Shown here: positions 42,203-51,276 of the stretch, piece after piece
How the letters are laid out: every line of letters begins with the position of its first letter
Position numbering within the stretch: position 1 is the first letter of the stretch
NCBI GenBank assembly: GCA_913052445.1
Contig: CAJXDP010000001.1
Location: forward strand, 123,791-187,790
Source: an uncultured Formosa sp.
GTDB lineage: Bacteria > Bacteroidota > Bacteroidia > Flavobacteriales > Flavobacteriaceae
Reading direction: 5' to 3'
Length of the DNA: 64,000 nucleotides
Made by a program: the position numbers and the translations under genes
The notes under the pieces: generated by a model
Databases searched by the model: none
What the model was told of the DNA's origin: nothing
What the model saw: the letters and a program-made list of their open reading frames with translations, nothing else

Positions 42203-42934
42203 TTAGGAATTCCATATTTCCCATGATTTTTCAGCTTGATTTTTTAGCATTTCTAAACCATTTATCACTTTAGCGCCTTTTGATTTCCCTTTTTTTAAAA
42301 ATGTTGTTTCGCCTGGGTTATAAATTAAATCAAAAATTAAGTGTTGATCGTCTATGTCATCATAATGAATGTCTGGACACCTTTCTGTTTCTGGAAATGT
42401 TCCTAAAGGGGTGCAGTTGATAATTAGTTTATGAGTCTTAATTTCAATAGATGTTAATGAGTTGTACGTATATTTTATTTCTGGTGACTCTGTCCTTGAC
42501 ACATATTCAAATTTGATTCCTAATTCTTTCAATGCAAAAGCAACTGCTTTTGATGCACCTCCTGTCCCAAGAATAAGAGCTTTTTTGTGATGTGGTTTTA
42601 AATGTGGAGCAAGACTTTTTTTAAACCCATAATGATCTGTATTATATCCAATTAATTGGTTTTTTTTAATTTTAATGGTATTTACGGCACCAATTTCGTT
42701 CGCTTCTTCGTCAATAAAATCTAAATAGGGTAGGATGACTTCTTTGTAAGGGATGGTCACATTGAATCCTGAGAAATCTTTACATTTTTTTTTCAGTTCA
42801 ATAAACGCATCAATAGTTTCAAGATCGAAGTTTTTGTAAGTACAGTCAAATTTGTTGTTCTCAAACTTTTCTTTAAAATACTCTCTTGAAAAAGAGTAAT
42901 CAATATTTTTTCCTAACAGTCCAAAAATTTTCAT
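42203..42934 (-). CDS. aroE: Shikimate dehydrogenase
   Basis: 'IFGLLGKNIDYSFSREYF', 'GFNVTIPYKE', 'AVNTI', 'ALILGTGGASKAVAFALKELG'. Start at MKIFGLLGK, ATGA overlap with the upstream DUF368 gene. Confidence 0.94.
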   Translation of the reverse strand: MKIFGLLGKNIDYSFSREYFKEKFENNKFDCTYKNFDLETIDAFIELKKKCKDFSGFNVTIPYKEVILPYLDFIDEEANEIGAVNTIKIKKNQLIGYNTDHYGFKKSLAPHLKPHHKKALILGTGGASKAVAFALKELGIKFEYVSRTESPEIKYTYNSLTSIEIKTHKLIINCTPLGTFPETERCPDIHYDDIDDQHLIFDLIYNPGETTFLKKGKSKGAKVINGLEMLKNQAEKSWEIWNS

Positions 42935-43947
42935 ATGTATTTTTTTCGCTTTTTTCCATACCATTCTAATCCAAGTATAATACCAACCCCAAAAATAATA
43001 AAAAGTATAAGGGAAATAGTATGAAAATTAATTTCTGGCAAATAGCGTTGATAGTTTTCTATAACCTGTGACCCATTAGCGTCAACTAGAATTTCTCCGA
43101 ATTCATCTTGCTTATAAATAGTTTTTTTCCAAGGCCAAACAACTCCAAGAGACCCTGTAATAAACCCCATAATCAGAGCCAAAGCGATGTTCTTATAGCG
43201 CTTAAGTACGTAAGTCAGAACATGTGATAGACTAATGAGTCCAATGATGGAACCAAATATAAATACTAATAGGACTTTTAATAACCGCATGTGCTGAGTA
43301 TCCGAAATAAAACCAAAGTCACCAGTAAATAAGAATATAAACGTATCAAAAAGTGTGTTAACAGAATCTACAAGTAGCATTACATAATTCCCAAGTAATA
43401 TTAGTATAAATGAACCAGAAAAGCCAGGCAATGTCATCCCTGTAACGCTAACAATACCACAAAAGAATACAAACCAAAGATTGTCGTCTTGTGTTGCAGG
43501 ATCTAAAAGACTAATCCCTATACCGACTGTTATGCCAATTAAAGCGGTGATAGCGGTTTTTAAATTCCAGCACTGATAATCATTATAAATATAAATAACA
43601 GACCCTATGATCATTCCAAAAAATACACTCCATACAAAGAGCTCATAGCGGTCTATTAAGTAATCTAATAGTTTTGAGATGCTGAAGTAGCTTATTATCA
43701 TACCTAGAAAAAGCAGTGATAGAAAGCGTCCATTTATGTACAGATAAAAACTTTTAAAGCGTCCCTGAAATAACAAGCTCACGGATTTGGAATTAAACCT
43801 TTGTAAAGAATATATAAACGTCTCATAAAAGCCCATTACAAAAGCCACTATCCCTCCAGAAACACCAGGAACCTTGTTCGCAGTTCCCATGATGATTCCT
43901 TTTAGAATCAATGAAAATGAGTTAGATTTTTGATACTTATCTATCAA
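42931..43947 (-). CDS. DUF368 domain-containing membrane protein (paralogue B)
   Basis: 'LKGIIMGTANKVPGVSGGIVAFVMGFYE', 'GIVSVTGMTLPGFSGSFILILLGNY'. Confidence 0.93.
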   Translation of the reverse strand: MIDKYQKSNSFSLILKGIIMGTANKVPGVSGGIVAFVMGFYETFIYSLQRFNSKSVSLLFQGRFKSFYLYINGRFLSLLFLGMIISYFSISKLLDYLIDRYELFVWSVFFGMIIGSVIYIYNDYQCWNLKTAITALIGITVGIGISLLDPATQDDNLWFVFFCGIVSVTGMTLPGFSGSFILILLGNYVMLLVDSVNTLFDTFIFLFTGDFGFISDTQHMRLLKVLLVFIFGSIIGLISLSHVLTYVLKRYKNIALALIMGFITGSLGVVWPWKKTIYKQDEFGEILVDANGSQVIENYQRYLPEINFHTISLILFIIFGVGIILGLEWYGKKRKKYI

Positions 43948-44884
43948 CTATGTTTGTTTTGTTGCCTATATTTTCTAAAAATAAAATGATAAAAAAACCG
44001 ATTAACATCAAGCCAATTGCCTGTATAAATTGAGAATCTCCAACGTAGTTAAATGGAGATATGCTTTCTTCATTTAAAGGAATTTCTACACCTTTAGAAT
44101 TTATTCGATATGTTAGTGCTACCTTCCATGGCCATATTTCATTTAAAGACCCAATCATAAACCCAGTTAGTACTCCTAAAGTTAGCTGATTATAGGATCT
44201 AAACAACCATTTTAAAAGCTTTGAAAATGAGAGAAGTCCTACGATTGCACCAGTTCCAATAATTAAAATTGTTTTAATATCTCTATTTGAAATTGCTTCA
44301 AGCACTGGTCCGTATGCACCTATAACTACCAAAATAAAAGCCCCTGAAATACCTGGTAATATCATTGCACATATGGCTAATGCTCCTGCAAAAAATAGAA
44401 ATAAATTTGAGTCTGAGGATTCAATAGGGTTTAGAATTGTAATAAAGTAGGCAATACTACCACCTATAGTAATTGCTAAAAACACTTTGAGTCCTGCGAG
44501 ATCCCATAAAGTGGCTTTAATTTGCTTGCTTATATATACTATACTTGCTGCGACCAAACCAAAAAAGAATGCCCACAAACGAATAGGATGATGTTCAAGT
44601 AACCACTCAACTCCTTTGGCGAGTGAAAGAATACTAATTAGTACTCCAGACATAAGCGCAAGCAAAAAGGAACCATTCAATTTTTCCCAAGTGTATTTTA
44701 TTCCTTTAGATCTAAATTCATTAAAAATTGAACTATTAATATTGTTCAAGGATTCAATGAGTTCTTCATAGATACCAGAAATAAAAGCGATTGTACCACC
44801 AGAAACTCCGGGAACTACATCTGCAGCACCCATAGCCATTCCTTTCAATGAAATAATAAGATAATCAGTTAGAGATCTCTTCAT
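43937..44884 (-). CDS. DUF368 domain-containing membrane protein (paralogue A)
   Basis: 'LKGMAMGAADVVPGVSGGTIAFISGIYEELI', 'GALAICAMILPGISGAFILVVIGAY'. Confidence 0.95.
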   Translation of the reverse strand: MKRSLTDYLIISLKGMAMGAADVVPGVSGGTIAFISGIYEELIESLNNINSSIFNEFRSKGIKYTWEKLNGSFLLALMSGVLISILSLAKGVEWLLEHHPIRLWAFFFGLVAASIVYISKQIKATLWDLAGLKVFLAITIGGSIAYFITILNPIESSDSNLFLFFAGALAICAMILPGISGAFILVVIGAYGPVLEAISNRDIKTILIIGTGAIVGLLSFSKLLKWLFRSYNQLTLGVLTGFMIGSLNEIWPWKVALTYRINSKGVEIPLNEESISPFNYVGDSQFIQAIGLMLIGFFIILFLENIGNKTNIVDR

Positions 44885-44952
44885 GTCTTGAGCGATAAGT
44901 GTGTTTTAAAGTAATTTTATACTATAAGATGCTACAGTAAATATATGAAATT

Positions 44953-46356
44953 TTACTTGTAAGTATTTTTGAAATTTTCAATTAATTGAAGGACTGCTTT
45001 ACGATTGTAAACTTCTGGAAATAATTCCTCTAATATAAACACATGATCTGAATTAATATGTAAAGCAGTAAGTAAATGTGCATACCCAGCTTCTGTATTA
45101 TTGAGTTTAAGACACAGTCCAGAAAGACGAAATTCTAATTCCTCGCTTTTTGGGTGATATTCTAATGCTTGAACAAAATTGAACTTTGCAGCTTCTTCTT
45201 CTCCTAATTTAATTAAAACATCTCCTCTTGATAACCAAGTGTTTAATTCACTGTCTCCAAGTTCTAATGTTCTTTTGTATCCACGTTCAGCTTCTTCTAA
45301 TCTGTCTAGCCGCTCATTAATAGTTGAATACAATCTCCAATAGGATGCATTTTCGGAGTCAATATTAATTGCTTTATTCATGTAAAACAAAGCCTTTAAA
45401 TAATCTTTTTTAGAATTGAAAAACTTAGTGATTCGAATCCATCCTTTATCCAAAGCAGGGTCTTCTTCAACAGCCAAGTAGTAGTGTTGAAGCGCTAATT
45501 CCTTATCTCCAAGCCGCTCAAAACAATATCCTATTTTAATTAATGCAAAAGGGTTTGAACCTTCAATTGCAAGTGTAATCTTGTAGTTTTCAATGGCTTC
45601 TTCAAAACGATTTAAATTTTCCAAGACTTTAGCTTTCTCAAGGTAAGCTCCAATAAAGGTGTCATCTGATATTATCGCAAAGTCAAAAGCAGTTATGGCC
45701 TTTTCAAGTTCTTTGTTTTCCTTATATTGTTTTCCTAACTGATGCCATGCAACTTCACAATATGGATTTTTGTCTGTATAGTTGTTTAAGTACTCAATAG
45801 CTCCTTTGCTATCGTCTAAAAAATCAAAACAATAAACAATATTATAAAGTGCAGAATAATCTTCTACATCTAATTCAATACACTTAATAAAATTTAGTTT
45901 AGCTTCTTGAAATTGATCCAAAAACAAATATTCCATTCCTATTAATGAATATAGATCAGAGCATTCATTGGAAATATTTATTGCACTTTTGAAAACTTCT
46001 ATCGCTTTCTGATGTAGGTTTTTTTTGGAAAAAATGTTAGCTTTTTGTATATAAAGCTCTTCATTATTTGGTTCTATTTCGAATAGTGGAGACAGCATTC
46101 GGTCTGCTTCATTAAATTTATTCTCAAAAATTAATATTTCAACTTGAAATAATTTAAGATTTAAAGATGACGGGTGTTGACTTAATCCAAGTTTTATAGC
46201 CTTTTTAGCTAAGGCAATTTTACCGCTTTCTAGATAATAATGGATTATATTTTCAAATTCATTAGAATCAAAAAAATAAACGCTATTGGTCTTTAACATT
46301 GACTCAAATTTTGAGACCGTAACTTCTTGATTTTCTTCGGATTGATCAAACTCCAT
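44953..46356 (-). CDS. Tetratricopeptide repeat protein
   Basis: 467 aa of consecutive TPR-like helical repeats. Confidence 0.92.
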   Translation of the reverse strand: MEFDQSEENQEVTVSKFESMLKTNSVYFFDSNEFENIIHYYLESGKIALAKKAIKLGLSQHPSSLNLKLFQVEILIFENKFNEADRMLSPLFEIEPNNEELYIQKANIFSKKNLHQKAIEVFKSAINISNECSDLYSLIGMEYLFLDQFQEAKLNFIKCIELDVEDYSALYNIVYCFDFLDDSKGAIEYLNNYTDKNPYCEVAWHQLGKQYKENKELEKAITAFDFAIISDDTFIGAYLEKAKVLENLNRFEEAIENYKITLAIEGSNPFALIKIGYCFERLGDKELALQHYYLAVEEDPALDKGWIRITKFFNSKKDYLKALFYMNKAINIDSENASYWRLYSTINERLDRLEEAERGYKRTLELGDSELNTWLSRGDVLIKLGEEEAAKFNFVQALEYHPKSEELEFRLSGLCLKLNNTEAGYAHLLTALHINSDHVFILEELFPEVYNRKAVLQLIENFKNTYK

Positions 46357-46450
46357 AAATAGCTTTAATAGAATAATAAATTTAATAGTATATGGACACT
46401 AATTACCTGTATTATTTTAATCTTTTCAACAAAATAATTAACATAAATAA

Positions 46451-47626
46451 TTAAAATGATTTTAAAATTTTCAGAATAATATCACATCCTTTTACCAGCT
46501 CTTTATTACTTATTGTAAGGGGTGGTGATATGCGTACAGCTCTCTTTTCATATAGAAGCCAAAATAAGATTAAACCATTTTCCTTCGCTTTAAAGATAAT
46601 TTTATTTGCAATTTCTGGAGATTTAACAATTAAAGCAAGCATTAATCCTTTCCCTCTAATATTTTCAATTAGTGGATGTTGGAGTTTTTTTCTTATAATT
46701 TTTTCTTTGGCAAGTGTGTCTGGAATTAAACTACTTTTTGTAATTTCTTGGAGAGTTGCTAGTGCAGCCGCCGCAATGACAGGGTGTCCACCAAATGTAG
46801 TTATATGGCCTAATTTGGGGTGGTCACAAAGACAGTCCATCATTTCTTTCGATCCGGTAAATGCACCTATAGGCATGCCGCCCCCAAGTCCTTTTCCAGT
46901 GACCACAACATCTGGTATACAGTTGTAGTTTTCAAATCCAAATAATTTTCCAGTTCTTCCTATTCCTGGTTGGATTTCGTCTAGAATAAATAAAGCACCA
47001 ACTTGATTACACCTCTTTTGAACTTTAGCCAAATAGTTGTTTACTGGCTCAATAAACCCAGCGCCTCCTTGTATAGTCTCTAATATTACAGCAGCTGTTT
47101 TTTTAGTGATTTTGGATATGTCTTCAAGGTTATTATATTCTACAAATCTTATATCGGGTATTAGGGGTCTAAATGGGCTTTTTCTTTCTTCATATCCCAT
47201 AATGCTCAATGCTCCCATAGTATTACCATGGTAAGCCTTGTTAGCTGCTATTATTTCAGATCTTCCCGTGAAACGACGAGCAAGTTTAATAGCTCCATCT
47301 ATGGCTTCTGTTCCTGAATTTGTTAAATAAGTTTTTTCTAATTTCGGTGGTAAATTATCTGCTAATAATTTAGATAACTTAACTGCAGGTGATTGGATAT
47401 ATTCACCATATACCATAACATGCATGTAAGAATCTAATTGATTTTTAATAGCATTTACTACTTTATAGTGTCTGTGTCCCAAACTGCAGGCTGAAATCCC
47501 AGCTACAAAATCTAAATATGGATCATTATTTTGATCATATATATATGACCCTTCAGCAAAGGAGATTTCCATCCCTAGTGGATGAGGGGTAGTTTGTGCT
47601 TGGTGTTTTAAGAAATCATTAATCAT
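46451..47626 (-). CDS. Class III pyridoxal-phosphate aminotransferase (acetylornithine/aspartate aminotransferase family)
   Basis: 'YLDFVAGISACSLGHRH', 'LTNSGTEAIDGAIKLARRFTGR', 'FILDEIQPGIGRTGKLFGFEN', 'VVTGKGLGGGMPIGAF'. Confidence 0.93.
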   Translation of the reverse strand: MINDFLKHQAQTTPHPLGMEISFAEGSYIYDQNNDPYLDFVAGISACSLGHRHYKVVNAIKNQLDSYMHVMVYGEYIQSPAVKLSKLLADNLPPKLEKTYLTNSGTEAIDGAIKLARRFTGRSEIIAANKAYHGNTMGALSIMGYEERKSPFRPLIPDIRFVEYNNLEDISKITKKTAAVILETIQGGAGFIEPVNNYLAKVQKRCNQVGALFILDEIQPGIGRTGKLFGFENYNCIPDVVVTGKGLGGGMPIGAFTGSKEMMDCLCDHPKLGHITTFGGHPVIAAAALATLQEITKSSLIPDTLAKEKIIRKKLQHPLIENIRGKGLMLALIVKSPEIANKIIFKAKENGLILFWLLYEKRAVRISPPLTISNKELVKGCDIILKILKSF

Positions 47627-49406
47627 TTTTAATAGTCTTCTTAGTTTTGTACGTATCTTTAAATAGGTTTTTTGGAATCTTTCGAGCAGATTTATTGGTT
47701 GTGCGTTGGTTTACATCTTTTGTATTGTTATCTAATTTTGGTTCTGCTTTTTTGACTCGATCTAAAAGATTAGAATCAAAAAATATTTCATGACTAGGGT
47801 AGGAATCTAATCCTTTTATTGATTTTAGATTTAAAGGTGGATCATCTCTAAACAGATCCTTAACGCTTGTAGGACGTTCTGTTTCACGCCAATTGAATCC
47901 ACGAATAATTTTTTCATTTTCAGGAAAATCCAAAACAGGATAAGTTTTGCCACCAATCTGATTATATTTTTGCATCTCATTGATAGTGTTGTCCATCAAC
48001 CAAATTTTAATAGCCCCTGATTTTGACTTATCTATTCCAACTAATTCATTTTCTTTATTTCTGAGATAATATAAGGTTTCTGCATTTTTAATAATATCTA
48101 TAGTAGATAGACTATTATTCTTAAATAGTCCGTATAGTTTTTTCCCCGAAATCTGGTTATACCCATCTCCTAATGTATCTTTGCTAATCACAAATGCATT
48201 ATTAAATACCTTTAAGGAGTCTAAACTCTTAGAATTAGAATTTGCAATTAAGTGAATTGAATCTCCTGTAATTTGGTTACTTATGTTCCATAAAACAGGC
48301 TTTTTAGTTTTATAGAATGCATCTTGAGTTGTATTAATATTTAAATTTATAAGTTGGATTAAACCGTTGTTTTGGTTCATGTGAATGGAATCTGCTTTGC
48401 CACTTAAATCAGACTTGTATATTTTTGCATTATAATAACCTCTTATTATTCTTTTTTTTGGTTTGCCTGTTACCATTATGCTGTCGCTGTGTACAAATAT
48501 TGAGTCATTTTCTTGTAATGTAATTGCTAATGCTCGTTGTGTTATGAATAATGAATCCTTTTCCCTAAACACTTCTGCGTAGTGACCTTTTATAATAGTA
48601 TTATTGAGTGTATCTGTTATTACAATGTTATTAGTTGCCGAGGCAAAACTCTTACTACGGTTAAAATATATACTGTCTCCTTCAACAACTCGCTCATCAT
48701 AATTTATTTTTGATTCTTTTACAAAATAACCAGTATCGTTATTTGTGTTATAAAAACCACGTTTACAATATATCACGCTTGTCTCACTAGTAATTGTTGT
48801 AGGACCATACAAAAAGGCATAGCCTGATAGACTATAAAAATCAAGTCGATTAGATTTAATTATATATTCAGGATTGACCAGTTTAACATTTTTTTTGAAC
48901 TCATATTTTTTATTTTTTAAGTAATAACGACCAATGAGACTTGTAATTATTGCTGTAGAGTCTCTAACTACCTTTCCTTTACTTTGATAAAAAGCTTGTT
49001 GCTTAATTCTATCAAAGTATAAAGTATCTGTTTTTATAACCGAGTTTTGATCTTCTAAGATAACTTTACCACTTGCAAATGCTAGTTCGGTTTTACCACT
49101 GTATTCAACATAATTTGAGGTCATGTTTATTGTGTCCCCTTGCTTTATTTTAACTTTTCCATAGGCCTCTATAAAATCTTGTTTAGCGTCATAAATGGCT
49201 TCGTCACACCACATCTCGATTCCTTGATGTTTGATGTGCACTTGTTTAGAATTATCCCGAGTTAGTATTGTGGCATCTGGTTTAGATTCATCAAAAGTCA
49301 TAAACGGCGCAAATTCAATTTCAATCTTTCTACGATCTTGAGCGTGAAGGGTAGTACCCAATAAAATTAGTAAGCAACATATGATTTTAAAACTTGTATA
49401 ATTCAA
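47619..49406 (-). CDS. OstA-like protein (LPS transport / organic solvent tolerance domain)
   Basis: 595 aa, signal peptide, OstA-type beta-jellyroll pattern 'GIEMWCDEAIYDAKQDFIEAYGKVKIKQGDTINMTSNYVEYSGKTELAFASGKVILED'. Confidence 0.88.
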   Translation of the reverse strand: MNYTSFKIICCLLILLGTTLHAQDRRKIEIEFAPFMTFDESKPDATILTRDNSKQVHIKHQGIEMWCDEAIYDAKQDFIEAYGKVKIKQGDTINMTSNYVEYSGKTELAFASGKVILEDQNSVIKTDTLYFDRIKQQAFYQSKGKVVRDSTAIITSLIGRYYLKNKKYEFKKNVKLVNPEYIIKSNRLDFYSLSGYAFLYGPTTITSETSVIYCKRGFYNTNNDTGYFVKESKINYDERVVEGDSIYFNRSKSFASATNNIVITDTLNNTIIKGHYAEVFREKDSLFITQRALAITLQENDSIFVHSDSIMVTGKPKKRIIRGYYNAKIYKSDLSGKADSIHMNQNNGLIQLINLNINTTQDAFYKTKKPVLWNISNQITGDSIHLIANSNSKSLDSLKVFNNAFVISKDTLGDGYNQISGKKLYGLFKNNSLSTIDIIKNAETLYYLRNKENELVGIDKSKSGAIKIWLMDNTINEMQKYNQIGGKTYPVLDFPENEKIIRGFNWRETERPTSVKDLFRDDPPLNLKSIKGLDSYPSHEIFFDSNLLDRVKKAEPKLDNNTKDVNQRTTNKSARKIPKNLFKDTYKTKKTIKND

Positions 49407-49477
49407 TGCCTAGCGTTTGTGTAAAAATAGTTAATAATGAGTTCATTATTTAACAACTTAAGATTATTTTATGATCA

Positions 49478-49506
49478 AAAAAAAATCTATCATAATGATA
49501 GATTTT
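49478..49506 (-). terminator. Rho-independent terminator after purA
   Basis: AAAATCTATCA-TAA-TGATAGATTTT with a long A-run on the plus strand (T-run in minus transcripts). Confidence 0.85.
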
Positions 49507-49511
49507 AATTA

Positions 49512-50783
49512 TTATCTAAAGATTGTTTGTTTTCTATCAGGTCCTACAGAAACTACTTTGATAGGAATTTCTAATTCTTTTTCAAGGAAATCTATGTAAG
49601 CATTCAATGGTTTTGGAAGTATAGAGTCATTATTCATTTCTGTAAGATCTTCAGCCCATCCTTCAAAATCGGTGTAAATAGGAGTAACGTTTTTGGCTTC
49701 TACATTGTAGGGTAAGTGATGTATAATTTCTCCTCTATACCTATACGCAGTACAAACTTTCAATGATTTAAATCCTGATAGTACATCAGCCTTCATCATC
49801 ATTAGTTGAGTGACACCATTTACTTGACATGCATAACGTAGCGCAACTAAATCTAGCCATCCACATCGACGGGATCGTCCAGTAGTTGCTCCAAATTCAT
49901 TTCCTACGCGTCCCATAGTTTCACCATCTTCGTCAAATAATTCAGTAGGGAAGGGGCCAGAGCCTACTCGGGTTGTATAAGCCTTAAATATTCCAAATAC
50001 TTTACCAATAGAACCGGGGGCTATCCCTAAACCTGTACATGCACCTGCTGCTGTAGTGTTTGATGATGTTACAAATGGGTAGGTTCCAAAGTCAATATCT
50101 AATAATGATCCTTGAGCACCTTCTGCTAAAATTGCCTTTCCATCTTTTTGAGCTTGATGCAAATATTCTTCAGAATCGATAAATTTCAAGGTTTTTAAAA
50201 CATCTACAGCTTCAAAAAACTCTACTTCAAGCTCTTCCAAGTTGTATTGTAAATCGACATTATAAAAACTTACCATTGACTCATGTTTATTAGCTAACAA
50301 TCTGTATTTTTCTTTCCAATTGTCTAATTCTAGGTCACCAACTCGTATACCATTACGACCTGTTTTGTCCATGTATGTTGGTCCAATCCCCTTTAGGGTA
50401 GATCCAATTTTTGCTTTTCCTTTTGAAGCTTCAGAAGCTGCATCTAGAAGTCGGTGAGTTGGCAAGATTAAATGTGCTTTTCTAGAAACAACTAATGCCT
50501 TTTTGTAGTCGATGTTGTGAGGCGCTAATTTTTCTAATTCTTTTTTAAATATCACAGGATCTATAACTACACCATTTCCAACTAAGTTAATAGCTTTTTC
50601 GTGGAAAATTCCAGAAGGAATAGTGTGTAGCACATGCTTCATTCCATTAAAAACGAGTGTGTGTCCAGCATTTGGACCACCTTGAAATCGAGCTATAATA
50701 TTATAATTTGATGTTAATACGTCTACAATTTTACCTTTACCTTCATCTCCCCATTGCAATCCTAGTAGTAAGTCTACTGCCAT
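49512..50783 (-). CDS. purA: Adenylosuccinate synthetase
   Basis: 'LLLGLQWGDEGKGKIVDVL', 'FQGGPNAGHTLVF', 'GIGPTYMDKTGRNGIRVGDL'. Confidence 0.98.
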   Translation of the reverse strand: MAVDLLLGLQWGDEGKGKIVDVLTSNYNIIARFQGGPNAGHTLVFNGMKHVLHTIPSGIFHEKAINLVGNGVVIDPVIFKKELEKLAPHNIDYKKALVVSRKAHLILPTHRLLDAASEASKGKAKIGSTLKGIGPTYMDKTGRNGIRVGDLELDNWKEKYRLLANKHESMVSFYNVDLQYNLEELEVEFFEAVDVLKTLKFIDSEEYLHQAQKDGKAILAEGAQGSLLDIDFGTYPFVTSSNTTAAGACTGLGIAPGSIGKVFGIFKAYTTRVGSGPFPTELFDEDGETMGRVGNEFGATTGRSRRCGWLDLVALRYACQVNGVTQLMMMKADVLSGFKSLKVCTAYRYRGEIIHHLPYNVEAKNVTPIYTDFEGWAEDLTEMNNDSILPKPLNAYIDFLEKELEIPIKVVSVGPDRKQTIFR

Positions 50784-50795
50784 ATTAATTAATCG

Positions 50796-51251
50796 TTAAT
50801 TTTTAGTATTTCTTTTTGTTCCATAAAAGTATAAAGAATGTTTGTCTATATCTATGTCAAACACTTCTTCTATTGTTTTTTGTATTGATAGAATTCTTGG
50901 ATCGCAGAACTCAAAAACTTCTCCAGTATCAGTTAGAATTATGTGATCATGTTGTTTATCAAAGTATGATTTCTCGTACTGAGCTTGATTTTGGCCAAAT
51001 TGATGCTTTCTAACCAAAGCGCATTCCATAAGTAGTTCGATAGTATTATATAATGTAGCTCTTGAAACTCGATAGTTTTTATTTTTCATTTTGATGTATA
51101 GAGATTCAATATCAAAATGATCTTCGTTATCATAAATTTCTTGTAAAATAGCAAAACGTTCAGGAGTTTTTCGTTGACTATTATCACCTAAAAACTTCGT
51201 AAATACATTTTTAACGATTTCTTGATCTTTATTTTTTGATTTTATACTCAT
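50796..51251 (-). CDS. Fur family transcriptional regulator
   Basis: '[54 protein letters not shown]' winged-helix typical of Fur/PerR/Zur. Confidence 0.94.
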   Translation of the reverse strand: MSIKSKNKDQEIVKNVFTKFLGDNSQRKTPERFAILQEIYDNEDHFDIESLYIKMKNKNYRVSRATLYNTIELLMECALVRKHQFGQNQAQYEKSYFDKQHDHIILTDTGEVFEFCDPRILSIQKTIEEVFDIDIDKHSLYFYGTKRNTKN

Positions 51252-51276
51252 AAGAATTTCAAATTTAAACTAATTT

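Noticed and set aside
46530-46928. 132-aa plus-strand ORF antisense to the aminotransferase
   Set aside because: Shadow ORF; no promoter or family evidence.
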